Source: an uncultured Bacteroidota bacterium | Lineage (GTDB): Bacteria; Bacteroidota; Bacteroidia; Chitinophagales; Chitinophagaceae | Assembly: GCA_903835005.1 (NCBI GenBank) | Contig: CAILLK010000076.1 | Span: 62,001 to 126,000 of the forward strand | DNA: 64,000 nucleotides | Reading direction: 5' to 3' | Notes under the pieces: model-generated | The model's database searches: none | The model's input: only the letters and a program-made list of their open reading frames with translations | Told to the model about the DNA's origin: nothing | Translations under genes and position numbers: made by a program | Shown: positions 46,312 to 56,075 of the stretch, in pieces | Layout: each line of letters starts with the position of its first letter | Numbering within the stretch: position 1 is the stretch's first letter

Positions 46312-46324
46312 ATAATTACCTGCC

Positions 46325-47158
46325 TCATTTCCCTTCCCGCTTAAAAGTAAGCTTGCTGATAGCGCTGTTTTCGATAATTTTTAAGGTAAGATTGTCATTT
46401 CCTATTGCCAGGATGTTCCACTTCATAGGTTCGCCGTCTGGTGTTTTCACCACACTTCTGATATTGATGATCGAATCATTCTCCAGGTTCCAGTTGGCTG
46501 TATCTGTTTCTTTATCTACAATCAACTCCACTATTCCGTCTGGCCGGAAATTGAACCAGGTATCGTCTTCCGGCTCCTTTTTTGTTGTTCTGTCGCCCTC
46601 CGGATGAAATGTAACGATACTATAATCGCCATTATCCCTGAATTTCAACTGAAGCGCCGTATCTGAAACCGAAACTATTTCCATCCTCACCTTCTCCCCT
46701 TTTGTAGCATCGTTCATATCGTCGAGAATCAGGAAGCCCAGGCTGTCTACATACCATGCACTGGAATCTATATTTCCCTGAAATGACAACAGCGCCAATC
46801 CATTTTCGCCAAAATAAAAAGAGGTTGTTTTAACACCATAATCCCTCATCTTTTTTGCGCTGTCAAATTGTATCTGCAGCAGTCTTCGCACACTGTCCAT
46901 ATTGGCCGCACCGTACAATTTTATATTGGTGGCTGCATCATTATTTTTCCCGATAGTATCAATATACAGCTGGTTCAGCCTGGCTGTACTATCCATTCCC
47001 GGATTAACCAGTTGCACTGCATTCCATTTGCCTATCAGCTTCTGGAGGTTGTTTTCGAATGCAACTACATGCCATTTGCCTGTAAGCAACTTTTTCCGGT
47101 CCTGTTTGCAGGAAAAAAGCGCCATTAATAATATCAGGAAAAGACCCGTTTTTTTCAT
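46325..47158 (-). CDS. Lipoprotein, lipocalin-like, unknown function
   Basis: A 277-residue protein with a lipoprotein signal (LILLMALFSCKQD). The mature part contains GKW motifs (LTGKWHVVAFE and LIGKWNAVQLV) and beta-rich repeats in which a WYVDSLGFLILDD or FNFRPDGIVELIVD segment measures a quantity followed by charged residues, as in lipocalin-like Bacteroidota lipoproteins. Two similar halves suggest a tandem lipocalin-like duplication. Envelope location is inferred from the lipobox. It follows the small secreted gene by 12 bp, so they are probably co-transcribed. The ligand is unknown. Confidence 0.72.
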   Translation of the reverse strand: MKKTGLFLILLMALFSCKQDRKKLLTGKWHVVAFENNLQKLIGKWNAVQLVNPGMDSTARLNQLYIDTIGKNNDAATNIKLYGAANMDSVRRLLQIQFDSAKKMRDYGVKTTSFYFGENGLALLSFQGNIDSSAWYVDSLGFLILDDMNDATKGEKVRMEIVSVSDTALQLKFRDNGDYSIVTFHPEGDRTTKKEPEDDTWFNFRPDGIVELIVDKETDTANWNLENDSIINIRSVVKTPDGEPMKWNILAIGNDNLTLKIIENSAISKLTFKREGK

Positions 47159-47170
47159 AATTCAGCTATT

Positions 47171-47527
47171 TCATTGTTCGCCGGAGGCAAGGTAACGTTT
47201 TTGTTGCAGATCGTATAACACAAAACTGCTGTCTTTTCTGTCCAGTAAAAAACCTCTGTAACCACCTTCAGGAACCATAATGGTAAATTTCTGCGAGTGG
47301 TATATATTCTGCTGGAAAAGTATTTCAATATGTACTGGCCCTGCTTTCAATTCGGATAAAATACAATAATTTTTACCATACCGGGGCATCATTATACCTT
47401 CCATCTTCACATAAAATGGGGTTACTTTGTCGCCCTGAATATAAACATAGGAAAAGTGCCTTGCAGCGACAACCTGGCTGAAAACAACAGCCAGAAAAAA
47501 TAAATATGCTGCTTTCGTTCTGTTCAC
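47171..47527 (-). CDS. Small secreted protein, unknown function
   Basis: A 118-residue protein with a signal peptide (AYLFFLAVVFSQVVAA) and a compact beta domain containing FSYVYIQGDKVTPFYVKMEG, MPRYGKNYCILSELKAGPVHIEILFQQN and a YDLQQKRYL tail. The module resembles the N-terminal domain of larger Bacteroidota secreted proteins, but here it stands alone. It is predicted to be periplasmic or secreted. It is 12 bp upstream of the lipocalin-like lipoprotein gene on the same strand. Confidence 0.7.
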   Translation of the reverse strand: MNRTKAAYLFFLAVVFSQVVAARHFSYVYIQGDKVTPFYVKMEGIMMPRYGKNYCILSELKAGPVHIEILFQQNIYHSQKFTIMVPEGGYRGFLLDRKDSSFVLYDLQQKRYLASGEQ

Positions 47528-47650
47528 GTTGTAAAATGCGCCTGTTACTAATTAGGAATCTGATTTTCAACCCTTCCTGCTTGGAGGTTTAGAATTACGA
47601 ATTCTTATCTGCAATTTTAGACAAAATACTAAATATTTCAGACTTAATAT

Positions 47651-48151
47651 CTACTCCAGTTCAATCAGAACAGCCCCTTTCTCTACTGCTGTCCTTTCGG
47701 TAGCTTTAATAGCTTTAACAGTAGCCGGGCCTGTTGCCTTAAGAATGTTTTCCATTTTCATTGCTTCCAGTATCACCAGGCCATCTCCTTTATTTACTTG
47801 CTGACCTTGCGTAACCAGTATTTTCAACACCATACCCGGCATTGGCGCTTTTACCGGCTCTGTTTTATGCCCCGCCTTAAGATTGATGCCCATATTGCTC
47901 AGCAGCAGGTCAATAGGTTCTTTGACAGATGAAGTATAAAGCTGACCATTAATGCGCAAGGATATTTCTTTATTATTCCGGTCCACATTTTCAATAATGG
48001 CAGTATAGCTCTTTCCATTATACAATACACTGATCAGGCCGTTGGCCTGCCAGCTTGCATCCCATTCGGCAGGAATTCTATTTATTTCAAAATGGCCATC
48101 ATCCTGAGTTATGGAAAATGTTTGCTTTTCATTTACTGTTAATTGCAGCAC
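47651..48151 (-). CDS. Biotin/lipoyl carrier protein (biotin carboxyl carrier type)
   Basis: A 166-residue protein with a GTG start at 48149-48151. The C-terminal domain (about residues 95-166) is a biotinyl carrier fold with the biotinylation motif EAMKMEN (K132) and the KAPMPGMVLKILVTQG start of the hammerhead. The N-terminal part (NGKSYTAIIENVDRNNKEI) resembles the linker domain seen in the alpha subunits of acyl-CoA carboxylases. Here it is a separate polypeptide with no carboxylase subunit in the window. It carries biotin for an acetyl-, propionyl- or methylcrotonyl-CoA carboxylase encoded elsewhere. A TATTTTTG box lies about 22 bp upstream of the GTG. Confidence 0.88.
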   Translation of the reverse strand: MLQLTVNEKQTFSITQDDGHFEINRIPAEWDASWQANGLISVLYNGKSYTAIIENVDRNNKEISLRINGQLYTSSVKEPIDLLLSNMGINLKAGHKTEPVKAPMPGMVLKILVTQGQQVNKGDGLVILEAMKMENILKATGPATVKAIKATERTAVEKGAVLIELE

Positions 48152-48274
48152 GGGAGTAGTTGATTTTGAAGAACAAAAATAGCCATTAAGAATGTCTTTA
48201 AAGGAATAAACCGGTATTATTTTACCAATAACCCATTTAAAAAATTCAAAGTATTCAACAGCCCTTTCTGAACC

Positions 48275-50251
48275 TTATTCATATATCTTAAATTGTGTGC
48301 GTTTAAGGTCCATTTTGGTAAATGGCGTTACTACCATAGGTATCTTCTCTGTACGGGTTTCACTGGTATCCAGGCCAAACGATTTATCATCGGATAATGA
48401 AAGATGCTTGAGAAAGAAATAACTGTGCAGTATGAAACCATCACTGGCTTTAAATTCATTATCTGTCGAAAGGAATGTTTCCAGAATAACAAAAATGAAA
48501 TCGGCGGCCAGGTTGTGCTTACTCAGTGATGGGTAAGGGCTGGTTACATCCAGTTCCTTATGCGCCACCATTTCTTCCACCACTTTACGCATCATAAGAT
48601 TAATACGGGGCTGCACACGGAAACCCAGCCTGAATTCCACACGGATAATCTTATCTTTTTTCAGTTCTTCCACCGTATACTCCATAGTATAGGGCTCATC
48701 TGTGCGCTCCACATGCACAAACCAATAGATATCGGCTCTCTTTGGCTTGCGGCTGAAAATGGAATAAATTATGCGTTCCTCAATCTGGAAGGTATTATTG
48801 GCCTTGGTAAGAAAAATGGCATGGGTAGCAAATTTGGGAACTTTTGTATCCTGGCTCAGATCATCGAGCAATTGTACATACTCCCGCATGTTTACAAATT
48901 TCAGAAACTTATTGGTGATTTTTCGGGCACGATACCATACATACATGGTAAATATAAGTCCGAACTCGAATACCAGGAAGAATAACCTTTTTACAATCTT
49001 TACCGCATTAGCTATAAAGAAAGACGACTCAACTGATACGAAAACCAAAAGAATTATAACAACCACCCACAAAGGCCAGTGTTTCACATACCTCAGGAAG
49101 TAATAAACGAGGATTGTGGTCATCAGCATGGCTATAGTGATAGAAAACCCATATGCCGCCGTCATGGCTTCAGAAGTCCGGAAATACATAACTACCAGTA
49201 TGCAGCCCGTGCATAAGATCCAGTTGATACTGGGAATATAAATCTGCCCCCGCACTGTGGTAGGGTACTTCACACTCACCTTAGGCCAGAAATTAAGACT
49301 TATTGCTTCACTTATCAATGTAAATGATCCGCTTATCAAAGCCTGGCTGGCAATAATGGTAGCCGCGGTAGCCACCAGAATGGAAGGCAATAAGAAGCCA
49401 TGAGGCACAATTTCGAAAAAAGGATTTATATCGCCCAGGTTCTGTTTATGCTGAAGTAAAACCCATGCACCCTGCCCGAGGTAATTCAATACAAGGGTGG
49501 TTTTTACATATATCCAGCTAACCTGTATGTTTTTCCTGCCACAATGGCCCAGATCTGAGTAGAGTGCCTCAGCACCTGTAGTACACAGAAACACAGCGCC
49601 CAGCAGCCAGAAACCTTTGGGATGCAAGGTGAGTAACCGGAATCCGTATAATGGATTTAATGCCTTAAAAATCTGGGGATAATGCAATATCTGGTTAAGC
49701 CCAAGACCTCCGAGCATCAAAAACCAGATAAACATTATAGGACCAAATGACCAGCCAACCACCTTAGTACCAAACCGCTGGAATATAAACAGCAGAATAA
49801 GAATGGTCATTACAAGCCCCATAACAAGGTGATTGCCGGGTATTATAATTCCTTCCAGGCCCTTTACACCTCCAAGGCCTTCTATGGCCGATGTTACAGA
49901 AATGGGGGGTGTAATGATACCATCGGCCAGCAGTGTGCCTGCGCCAATCATGGCAGGCAGCATCAGTTTTTTGCCATAGCGGCGCACCAGTGCATACAAT
50001 GAAAATATACCACCCTCCCCCTTGTTATCGGCCTGGAGCGTGATAAGGATATATTTAAAAGTCGTTTGAAGTGTAAGCGTCCAGAATACGCACGATATAG
50101 CCCCGAGTACCAGCTCTTCGGTTGCGGCTCCGCCTTCTTTTAATATGGTTTGAAAAGTGTAAAGTGGGGAAGTTCCGATATCACCGAATATGATCCCTAA
50201 TGTAATTAAAAGTCCCGCAGTGGTAACTTTTTTAAAATGGTTAGACTCCAT
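48275..50251 (-). CDS. kup: Kup-type potassium uptake protein
   Basis: A 658-residue membrane protein with about 12 membrane helices, the Kup N-terminus (LGIIFGDIGTSPLYTFQTIL), the ADNKGEGGIFSLYALVRR loop and a hydrophilic C-terminal domain with RTEKIPMVVTPFTKM. Kup/KUP/HAK proteins import K+ (or Cs+) by proton symport. Length fits the family. It is preceded by a TACCTTTG -7 box 28 bp upstream and followed by the biotin carrier gene 123 bp later, with no sign of co-regulation. Confidence 0.95.
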   Translation of the reverse strand: MESNHFKKVTTAGLLITLGIIFGDIGTSPLYTFQTILKEGGAATEELVLGAISCVFWTLTLQTTFKYILITLQADNKGEGGIFSLYALVRRYGKKLMLPAMIGAGTLLADGIITPPISVTSAIEGLGGVKGLEGIIIPGNHLVMGLVMTILILLFIFQRFGTKVVGWSFGPIMFIWFLMLGGLGLNQILHYPQIFKALNPLYGFRLLTLHPKGFWLLGAVFLCTTGAEALYSDLGHCGRKNIQVSWIYVKTTLVLNYLGQGAWVLLQHKQNLGDINPFFEIVPHGFLLPSILVATAATIIASQALISGSFTLISEAISLNFWPKVSVKYPTTVRGQIYIPSINWILCTGCILVVMYFRTSEAMTAAYGFSITIAMLMTTILVYYFLRYVKHWPLWVVVIILLVFVSVESSFFIANAVKIVKRLFFLVFEFGLIFTMYVWYRARKITNKFLKFVNMREYVQLLDDLSQDTKVPKFATHAIFLTKANNTFQIEERIIYSIFSRKPKRADIYWFVHVERTDEPYTMEYTVEELKKDKIIRVEFRLGFRVQPRINLMMRKVVEEMVAHKELDVTSPYPSLSKHNLAADFIFVILETFLSTDNEFKASDGFILHSYFFLKHLSLSDDKSFGLDTSETRTEKIPMVVTPFTKMDLKRTQFKIYE

Positions 50252-50278
50252 TAATTCCCTGTGTTATAATTGGGGACG

Positions 50279-50286
50279 CAAAGGTA
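50279..50286 (-). promoter_or_regulatory. -7 element (TACCTTTG) for kup
   Basis: A perfect TAnnTTTG match on the minus strand, 28 bp upstream of the kup start. No TTG at the expected -33 distance was seen, so it is a partial promoter call. Confidence 0.45.
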
Positions 50287-50457
50287 TAGCAGTTGGTTTT
50301 CATAAAAAATTTATTCTCTAAAATTTATATCAACTACATAAATAAAGATTTACCAGCTAACTATATTGAGTTTAATTACCAGAACATAACACATTTGTCG
50401 TATATACAGCTGTAAATGAAAAATAACAAATCATTTACTCAGCTAAAATCATTGTTT

Positions 50458-51690
50458 TCAGATCTTCTCCAGGCTTTTGCTGATAATCTTAATACATTCA
50501 TCAACCTGCTCCCTGGTTATTACCAAAGGTGGTGCAAACCTGATTCGGTCATTATGGGTAGGTTTGGCAATCAGCCCGTTTTCTTTCATTTCCAGGCAAA
50601 TTTCCCATGCTGTTTCTTTTTCGGGATGATCAATGACAATAGCATTAAATAAGCCTTTGCCCCTAACTACGGATATGAGGTCATGGTTCAATGCTATCAG
50701 TTGCTTTCTGAAATACTCCCCCTGTAGCATGGCATTTTCAGTCATTTTTTCATCAGTAAGCACCTGTAGCGCTGTCATAGCCACTTTGCATGCCAGTGGG
50801 TTGCCGCCATAAGTAGAACCATGATCACCGGGTCTCAGCGTATTCATAACTTCATCATCCGCCAGCACTGCCGATACGGGCATTGTCCCTCCTGAAAGGG
50901 CTTTGCCCAGTATAAGAATATCCGGTTTTACACTTTCATAATCGCAGGCAAGCATCCTGCCGGTACGTGCCAGCCCTGTCTGAATTTCATCGGCAATAAA
51001 TAATACTCCTGCCTCTTTGCATAACTGAGCTGCTTTTGCAATATAACCCTCAGCCGGAACAATAACCCCGGCTTCGCCCTGAATCGGTTCAACAAGAAAT
51101 CCGGCCACATCCGGATCTGCCAGCGCTATCTGTAAAGCTGTAATATCATTATAAGGTATTACTTCAAATCCGGGTGTAAAGGGCCCGAAACTCCGCCTGC
51201 TTCCCTCATCGCTGCTGAAAGAAATAACGCTAATAGTCCGGCCATGAAAATTATTTTCACAGGCGATTATCTTAGCCTTTCCATCCTGAATCCCTTTTAC
51301 ATCATATCCCCATCTTCTTGCCAGTTTGAGGGCGGTCTCCACTGCCTCAACCCCGGTATTCATCGGCAACACTTTATCATAACCAAACAAACGGGTAATA
51401 TATTCTTCATATTCCCCCATTACATTGTTGTAAAACGCCCTGGATGTAAGCGTTAGCTTTTGTGCCTGCTCAATAAAGGTTTCTATGATACGGGGATGAC
51501 AATGCCCCTGATTGATAGCGGAATAACCGGCAAGGAAATCAAAATAGCGTTTATCATCAACATCCCACACAAACACCCCTCTGCCTTTTTTCAATACCAC
51601 CGGCAACGGATGGTAGTTGTGTGCTCCGTATCTTTCCTCTTTTTCAAGAAAATATTGGGTTTGCGGTGTGATGTTTTTTGTTGCCTGCAT
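50458..51690 (-). CDS. rocD: Ornithine--oxo-acid aminotransferase
   Basis: A 410-residue class III PLP aminotransferase. It transfers the delta-amino group of ornithine to 2-oxoglutarate, giving glutamate semialdehyde. Signatures: [18 protein letters not shown] at the start, [19 protein letters not shown] segment ([15 protein letters not shown]), and the PLP lysine (about residue 262) in [17 protein letters not shown]. The N-terminal sequence [11 protein letters not shown] distinguishes ornithine aminotransferases from acetylornithine ones. It has a TATTTTTG box 5 bp upstream of the ATG, suggesting a very short leader. It is a lone gene, divergent from clpP. Confidence 0.94.
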   Translation of the reverse strand: MQATKNITPQTQYFLEKEERYGAHNYHPLPVVLKKGRGVFVWDVDDKRYFDFLAGYSAINQGHCHPRIIETFIEQAQKLTLTSRAFYNNVMGEYEEYITRLFGYDKVLPMNTGVEAVETALKLARRWGYDVKGIQDGKAKIIACENNFHGRTISVISFSSDEGSRRSFGPFTPGFEVIPYNDITALQIALADPDVAGFLVEPIQGEAGVIVPAEGYIAKAAQLCKEAGVLFIADEIQTGLARTGRMLACDYESVKPDILILGKALSGGTMPVSAVLADDEVMNTLRPGDHGSTYGGNPLACKVAMTALQVLTDEKMTENAMLQGEYFRKQLIALNHDLISVVRGKGLFNAIVIDHPEKETAWEICLEMKENGLIAKPTHNDRIRFAPPLVITREQVDECIKIISKSLEKI

Positions 51691-52010
51691 GGTGCAAAAA
51701 TACGATTTTAGCCTGCAAAGGCGGCAAAATAATTGTAGAATTCATTATTATATCTTGTTTAATTAATGAATTGTTTATAGCACGGCTAATTATTAATAAG
51801 TGCATTCATCTGAAAATGCGGTTTATACCGAAAGTACTATTTCAGATTGAGTTGAGAAGTACATTTAACCTGATAAATAATCCATAATCCTGTTTTTTTA
51901 TTGCCTTATTGACAAATAAAATTGTCGGCTGGTATATTTTGCGACTAAATGGCACTAATTTTATTCTGGATTAAATTTTGCTACACAATTTCAAATACAA
52001 AGATCAATTT
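51691..52010. other. Divergent promoter region of rocD and clpP
   Basis: An AT-rich 320-bp interval. It contains a TATTTTTG box (51695-51702, minus strand) next to the rocD ATG and a candidate clpP promoter at 51909-51940. No additional gene or hairpin is evident. Confidence 0.5.
51909..51940 (+). promoter_or_regulatory. Candidate clpP promoter
   Basis: TTG at 51909-51911 and TATATTTT at 51933-51940 (followed by G) are 21 bp apart, close to the Bacteroidota -33/-7 pattern. The start codon at 52011 follows about 70 bp later. Confidence 0.4.
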
Positions 52011-52715
52011 ATGAATCAGAACGAATTCCGCAAATATGCCATCAAGCATCATGGCATCAGCAGTCTGGCAGTAGATAGTTATACTTCTTCATTGTTCAGG
52101 ACACCTAATGCACTTACACCTTACATTATTGAAGAGCGCCCAATGAATGTGGCTTCAATGGACGTATTCTCCCGTTTGATGATGGACCGCATCATCTTCC
52201 TGGGCGAGGCCATTAATGATTATGTAGCCAATATTGTAACTGCACAGTTATTGTTTCTGGAAAGCACAGACCGTACCCGCGATATCCAGATGTACCTGAA
52301 CAGCCCGGGTGGCAGCGTTTATGCTGGTTTGGGCATTTATGACACCATGCAGATCATTAACCCCGATGTTTCCACTATTTGTACCGGTATAGCTGCCTCG
52401 ATGGCGGCAGTACTGATGTGTGCAGGTAGCAAGGGCAAACGGACAGCCCTGCGGCATAGCCGTATCATGATTCATCAGCCGCTTGGTGGTGCTGAAGGAC
52501 AGGCAAGCGATATCGAAATCACCGCCCGCGAAATAGGTAAGCTGAAAAAGGAATTGTATGAGATCATTTCCCTGCATTCAGGTCAGGAGCTCGCCAAGGT
52601 GGAAAGAGACAGCGACCGCGATTACTGGATGACCGCTGCCGAAGCTAAAGAGTATGGCATGGTAGATGAAGTGCTGGAGCGCAACCCACGCAAGGCTGCT
52701 GCTGATGGCAAATAA
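52011..52715 (+). CDS. clpP: ATP-dependent Clp protease proteolytic subunit
   Basis: From ATG 52011 the protein is 234 residues. It is the serine peptidase subunit of the Clp protease; ClpX or ClpC unfoldases feed it. The catalytic serine (S130) is in CTGIAASMAAVLM and the histidine (H155) in RIMIHQP. NSPGGSVYAGLGIYD forms the oxyanion region, and DRDYWMTAAEAKEYGMVDEV is the C-terminal family signature. An in-frame TTG 11 codons earlier is an unlikely start. ClpX is not adjacent, unlike in many bacteria. The gene ends in a strong terminator. Confidence 0.97.
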   Translation: MNQNEFRKYAIKHHGISSLAVDSYTSSLFRTPNALTPYIIEERPMNVASMDVFSRLMMDRIIFLGEAINDYVANIVTAQLLFLESTDRTRDIQMYLNSPGGSVYAGLGIYDTMQIINPDVSTICTGIAASMAAVLMCAGSKGKRTALRHSRIMIHQPLGGAEGQASDIEITAREIGKLKKELYEIISLHSGQELAKVERDSDRDYWMTAAEAKEYGMVDEVLERNPRKAAADGK

Positions 52716-52734
52716 TTGAAAGTATCGGAAAAAT

Positions 52735-52790
52735 AAAAAGCGATGGGTTTTGAGGCTGACCTCAAAACCCATCGCTTTTTTCTTTTTTTT
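52735..52790 (+). terminator. Rho-independent terminator after clpP
   Basis: A perfect 21-bp stem (52735-52755 against 52760-52780, core GCGATGGGTTTTGAGG) with a CTGA loop, followed by a long T tract. It may also help stop transcription from the convergent pyrH gene. Confidence 0.93.
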
Positions 52791-52906
52791 ATGTTTAGAT
52801 AACCTATTCTGAATTTTACATGATCAAATAAATACCGGAAGCGATGATATACTCAGAATAGCATATAAATTATCGCATACCTGAAAATAGGCCAGAGCAT
52901 GAATAA

Positions 52907-53617
52907 TCAGGACACAAGCGTACCCACCATCTGCCCGGTAACTACACTGAGCAGGTTGCCGCTTCTGTTCATATCAAACACTATTATAGGCAGATTATTC
53001 TCCTGGCAGAGCGTAAAGGCAGTCATATCCATAACCTTCAGGTTCTGGCTGATCACTTCCGTAAACGACAAATGCTCATATCGGGTAGCAGTTGGGTCCT
53101 TTTCTGGGTCGGCAGTATATATGCCATCTACACGGGTACCTTTCAGTATCACATCGGCATTTATTTCTATTGCCCTCAGTGAGCCGGCTGTATCAGTAGT
53201 AAAATAAGGATTCCCTGTACCTGCGCCAAAGATAACTACCCTGCCCTTTTCGAGGTGGCGCATAGCCCTGCGGCGGATGTATGGCTCAGCGACCTGCTCC
53301 ATTTTTATGGCGCTCTGCAACCTGGTGTTTACACCCTCTTTTTCAAGAGCTGCCTGCAGCGCCATGCCATTGATCACGGTTGCCAGCATACCCATATAGT
53401 CGCCCTGTGCGCGTTCTATGCCTGTTTCGGCCTCATTCATACCACGGTAAATATTTCCTCCGCCGATTACTATAGCCACCTGCACGCCAATCTCAGTTAT
53501 CTTTTTGATTTCTTTGGCATATTGTTCCAGCATCTTGGGGTCAATACCGAAATTGCGAACACCCATCAGCGACTCACCTGAAAGTTTTAACAGAACCCGA
53601 CTATACTTTGGTAGCAT
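52907..53617 (-). CDS. pyrH: UMP kinase
   Basis: A 236-residue protein from ATG 53615-53617 ([19 protein letters not shown]). Bacterial UMP kinase phosphorylates UMP to UDP and is regulated by UTP and GTP. Signatures: [51 protein letters not shown] and [18 protein letters not shown] methionine 10 codons earlier gives a hydrophobic extension not expected in a cytoplasmic enzyme. In many Bacteroidota pyrH is next to frr; no frr gene is visible in the adjoining sequence, which is non-coding for about 500 bp upstream. Confidence 0.96.
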   Translation of the reverse strand: MLPKYSRVLLKLSGESLMGVRNFGIDPKMLEQYAKEIKKITEIGVQVAIVIGGGNIYRGMNEAETGIERAQGDYMGMLATVINGMALQAALEKEGVNTRLQSAIKMEQVAEPYIRRRAMRHLEKGRVVIFGAGTGNPYFTTDTAGSLRAIEINADVILKGTRVDGIYTADPEKDPTATRYEHLSFTEVISQNLKVMDMTAFTLCQENNLPIIVFDMNRSGNLLSVVTGQMVGTLVS

Positions 53618-54135
53618 ACTATGTATCAGTTTGAAGAGACAGTGCAAAAGAAAGAAAAAATCGGCACTGTTTAGATGATTGATTCTATTTTAAATTTCGT
53701 TTACGCTCGGGATGGTATGTCAGTTAGTACAGTAAGGCAATTATTCAGGTAATAAATGGATAGCAGATCTCCTGTCATGCGGAATTGTATATATGCTGCA
53801 GTAGCTGCCAGGATGCCTATTAATGCCCGTTTTTATAATCTGCTCCCTGATCTTGAATGAATCAGCAAATAATAAATAAATCATTCACAGACCTTTTTTC
53901 ATTATTAAGAATAGATGCTTTGCTATAGAAATGACCTGTTCTGCAATAAAAAACACATCATAATATATATTTTTAATATTACATTCAACAATAAACATAT
54001 TAACACTTATAACAAAATTTTGAATAAAAAAATAATTTGCTTTTCAAATTCTTAGCAGTACTTTTACCCCTAATTTTTGAGTCAATTTGATTTAAAGATA
54101 AAAATATTACAGTTAAAATTTTAAATTTCAATTTT
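53618..54135. other. AT-rich non-coding interval
   Basis: About 520 bp between pyrH and a divergent secreted-protein gene. No tRNA, hairpin or reliable promoter box was found. The second half (53880-54130) is strongly AT-rich and must contain the promoter of the 54136 gene. Confidence 0.5.
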
Positions 54136-55344
54136 ATGAAAAACAAATTTTTATTAGTATGTACTATTATTATCAGTGCTTTTTTCGTCAATCCGGCAAA
54201 TGCGCAGATAAATATTACTGTTCAACCGGTTTGGGGCCTTACTGGCTACAATTATGTGGAGAACTACTACATACCAGCTATTGAAGCTTACTATAATGTA
54301 CCAACAGGTGAATATTATTATTTCGAACCGGCTTATGGCCAGTGGATACATTCTCCGGAACTTCCGGAACGCTATGCTGATTTCGATCTTTATTCTGCTT
54401 ATAAAGTAGTTGTTGGCGAAGTGAATCCATGGCTGAGGCACGATTATTACAGAGGCTATTATTTCAGATATCATGAAGGAGTTTATCATCAGGATATGAT
54501 CAGGTACAGCAACGACGACAGATATTGGCATGGACGTACTGGCGTTTACTATCGTGGTAACGATTATTACCATGGTGGCGAAAGGATTCGCCATGAAGAT
54601 ATGGAACGGGTTCGCCGCGAAGATATGGCCCGCAACAGAGAAATGTCGAACCGCCGTGCTGAAGAGTCTCGTCATGAAGAACATAGGGCTGAAGAGAGAA
54701 GAGGTGGTGAAGAAAGGAGAGGCAACGAAGCTGGCAGAGGTGGTGCTCCGGGCCGTCCGGCAGGAGGAGAAGCTGAAAGAGGGGGATCCGGCCGGCCGGC
54801 TGGTGGAGAAGCTGAAAGGGGTGGCTCTGGTCGCCCGGCTGCTGGAGAAGCCGCTGGTGGTGGTTCTGGTCGCCCGGCTGCTGGCTCTCCTGCAGGTGGT
54901 TCAGGTCGTCCGGCTGCCGGTGAGGCTGCGGGAAGTGGTTCTGGCCGCCCTGCTGCAGGTGCACCTTCTGGTGGCGCTGCATCAGGAGGTTCTGGCCGCC
55001 CGGCTCCAGGTGCACCTTCTGGTGGCGCTGCAGCAGGAGGTTCCGGACGTCCGGCTGCTGGTCCGTCCGGTAGTGGCGCTTCAGGTGGTTCAGGTCGCCC
55101 GGCTCCAGGTGCACCTTCTGGTGGTGCCGCTCCGGGAGGTATGAATCATACAACAAATACAGCTGCTCCTGGTGGTGCCGCTCCGGGAGGTATGAATCAT
55201 ACAACAAATACTACTGCTCCAGGTGGTGCACCTCATACCGGCGGTGGCATAGCTCCGGGAGGAGGAGGTGCGAAACCTTCAGCTCCGGCACCAAAACCTT
55301 CAGCTCCGGCAAAACCAGCCCCATCCAGGCCAGGTAAAAAGTAA
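54136..55344 (+). CDS. Secreted protein with Tyr-rich domain and GRPAAG-type Gly/Ala/Pro repeats
   Basis: A 402-residue protein with a signal peptide (LVCTIIISAFFVNPANAQ). Residues about 25-125 form a Tyr/Trp-rich domain (VWGLTGYNYVENYYIPAIEAYYNV, in two segments) known from many Bacteroidota exported proteins. Residues about 126-205 are highly charged (Arg/Glu/His-rich: RIRHEDMERVRREDMAR). Residues about 206-340 hold nine GRPAxG units spaced by Gly/Ser/Ala, then two GGMNHTTNT units, and the tail is PSAPAPKPSAPAK. The tail looks like a flexible, cell-wall- or matrix-like linker with a positively charged end. It has no T9SS signal. Function is unknown. The downstream secreted gene (57 bp away) shares the direction and a terminator. 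Confidence 0.72.
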   Translation: MKNKFLLVCTIIISAFFVNPANAQINITVQPVWGLTGYNYVENYYIPAIEAYYNVPTGEYYYFEPAYGQWIHSPELPERYADFDLYSAYKVVVGEVNPWLRHDYYRGYYFRYHEGVYHQDMIRYSNDDRYWHGRTGVYYRGNDYYHGGERIRHEDMERVRREDMARNREMSNRRAEESRHEEHRAEERRGGEERRGNEAGRGGAPGRPAGGEAERGGSGRPAGGEAERGGSGRPAAGEAAGGGSGRPAAGSPAGGSGRPAAGEAAGSGSGRPAAGAPSGGAASGGSGRPAPGAPSGGAAAGGSGRPAAGPSGSGASGGSGRPAPGAPSGGAAPGGMNHTTNTAAPGGAAPGGMNHTTNTTAPGGAPHTGGGIAPGGGGAKPSAPAPKPSAPAKPAPSRPGKK

Positions 55345-55401
55345 CATTCAATTTAAGCAACACACGAAATAATTCTATCAATTTAAATTTATATCAATAC
55401 A

Positions 55402-56031
55402 ATGAAAAGTACAATTATGACACAAATCAGAAAAACAGCATTAGCATTTTTATTGCCGGTTTTTGCTTTAAGCAGTTTAGGCACATTTGCACAGGACGCA
55501 GCCAACAAAAATGACCCGGCCACCTGGCATGATGAAGGTATTTATTATTATAATAAGGATCAGGCTTCCAATCCAATGATTATGATTGACCCTTCTGTTG
55601 CCGGAGAAGCAAAAAAAGGTGGTTTCGGACATGCTTTAGCTACCAGCTATTCAGGCGGGCTCACCCAGACGAAAGAAAAAGCAGCAATTGCCGGCGCACA
55701 CAGCCAAACAATAATAAGCAATAAAAGGCCTTCGTTCTATTTTTATTTTAAAGCTGATAATCTTAACCCTAAATTATTCAGCCTTTGTGAGTTTGATGTA
55801 ACTAAGCACGAACGCACATTAGTGGTAGGAAGTTCAAATGCATTTGGTGGGAGATCCGGTATTTCTGAAAAGCAGATAGTGGAATTTACTTATGAAAGGC
55901 TTTCAGCAGGGATATTTAAAGTAACTCCAAAAGCTGATCTTGAAGAAGGCGAATATTGCTTTGTATACATAGGTAAAGTTGAATCAACATTTGCTAACGG
56001 GTATTATGATTTTGGCATCGGAGTAAAATAA
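55402..56031 (+). CDS. Secreted protein, unknown function
   Basis: A 209-residue protein with a signal peptide (ALAFLLPVFALSSLGTFAQ) and a beta-rich domain with DEGIYYYNKDQASNPMIMIDP, RPSFYFYFKADNLNP and YCFVYIGKVESTFANGYYDF motifs. Nothing in the sequence names a family, although the pattern (exported, FYFxF and a glutamate-rich turn before YCF) is seen in other Bacteroidota secreted proteins. It lies 57 bp after the Gly/Ala/Pro-repeat protein and is followed by a clear terminator, so the two are probably one operon. A methionine at residue 6 is an alternative start. Confidence 0.72.
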   Translation: MKSTIMTQIRKTALAFLLPVFALSSLGTFAQDAANKNDPATWHDEGIYYYNKDQASNPMIMIDPSVAGEAKKGGFGHALATSYSGGLTQTKEKAAIAGAHSQTIISNKRPSFYFYFKADNLNPKLFSLCEFDVTKHERTLVVGSSNAFGGRSGISEKQIVEFTYERLSAGIFKVTPKADLEEGEYCFVYIGKVESTFANGYYDFGIGVK

Positions 56032-56075
56032 CAGCCTGTTCTGACTGCAAAATACATTATTAAAAATTTATTGTT

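Noticed and set aside
53618-54135. tRNA or small RNA in the pyrH upstream interval
   Set aside because: No cloverleaf or conserved hairpin could be formed by eye.
54500-55207. Long antisense open frame (235 codons) and a 204-codon alternative plus-strand frame over the Gly/Ala/Pro repeats
   Set aside because: They only reflect the repeated GC-rich codons of the real gene; the Leu/His/Gln-rich products have no domain or signal peptide.
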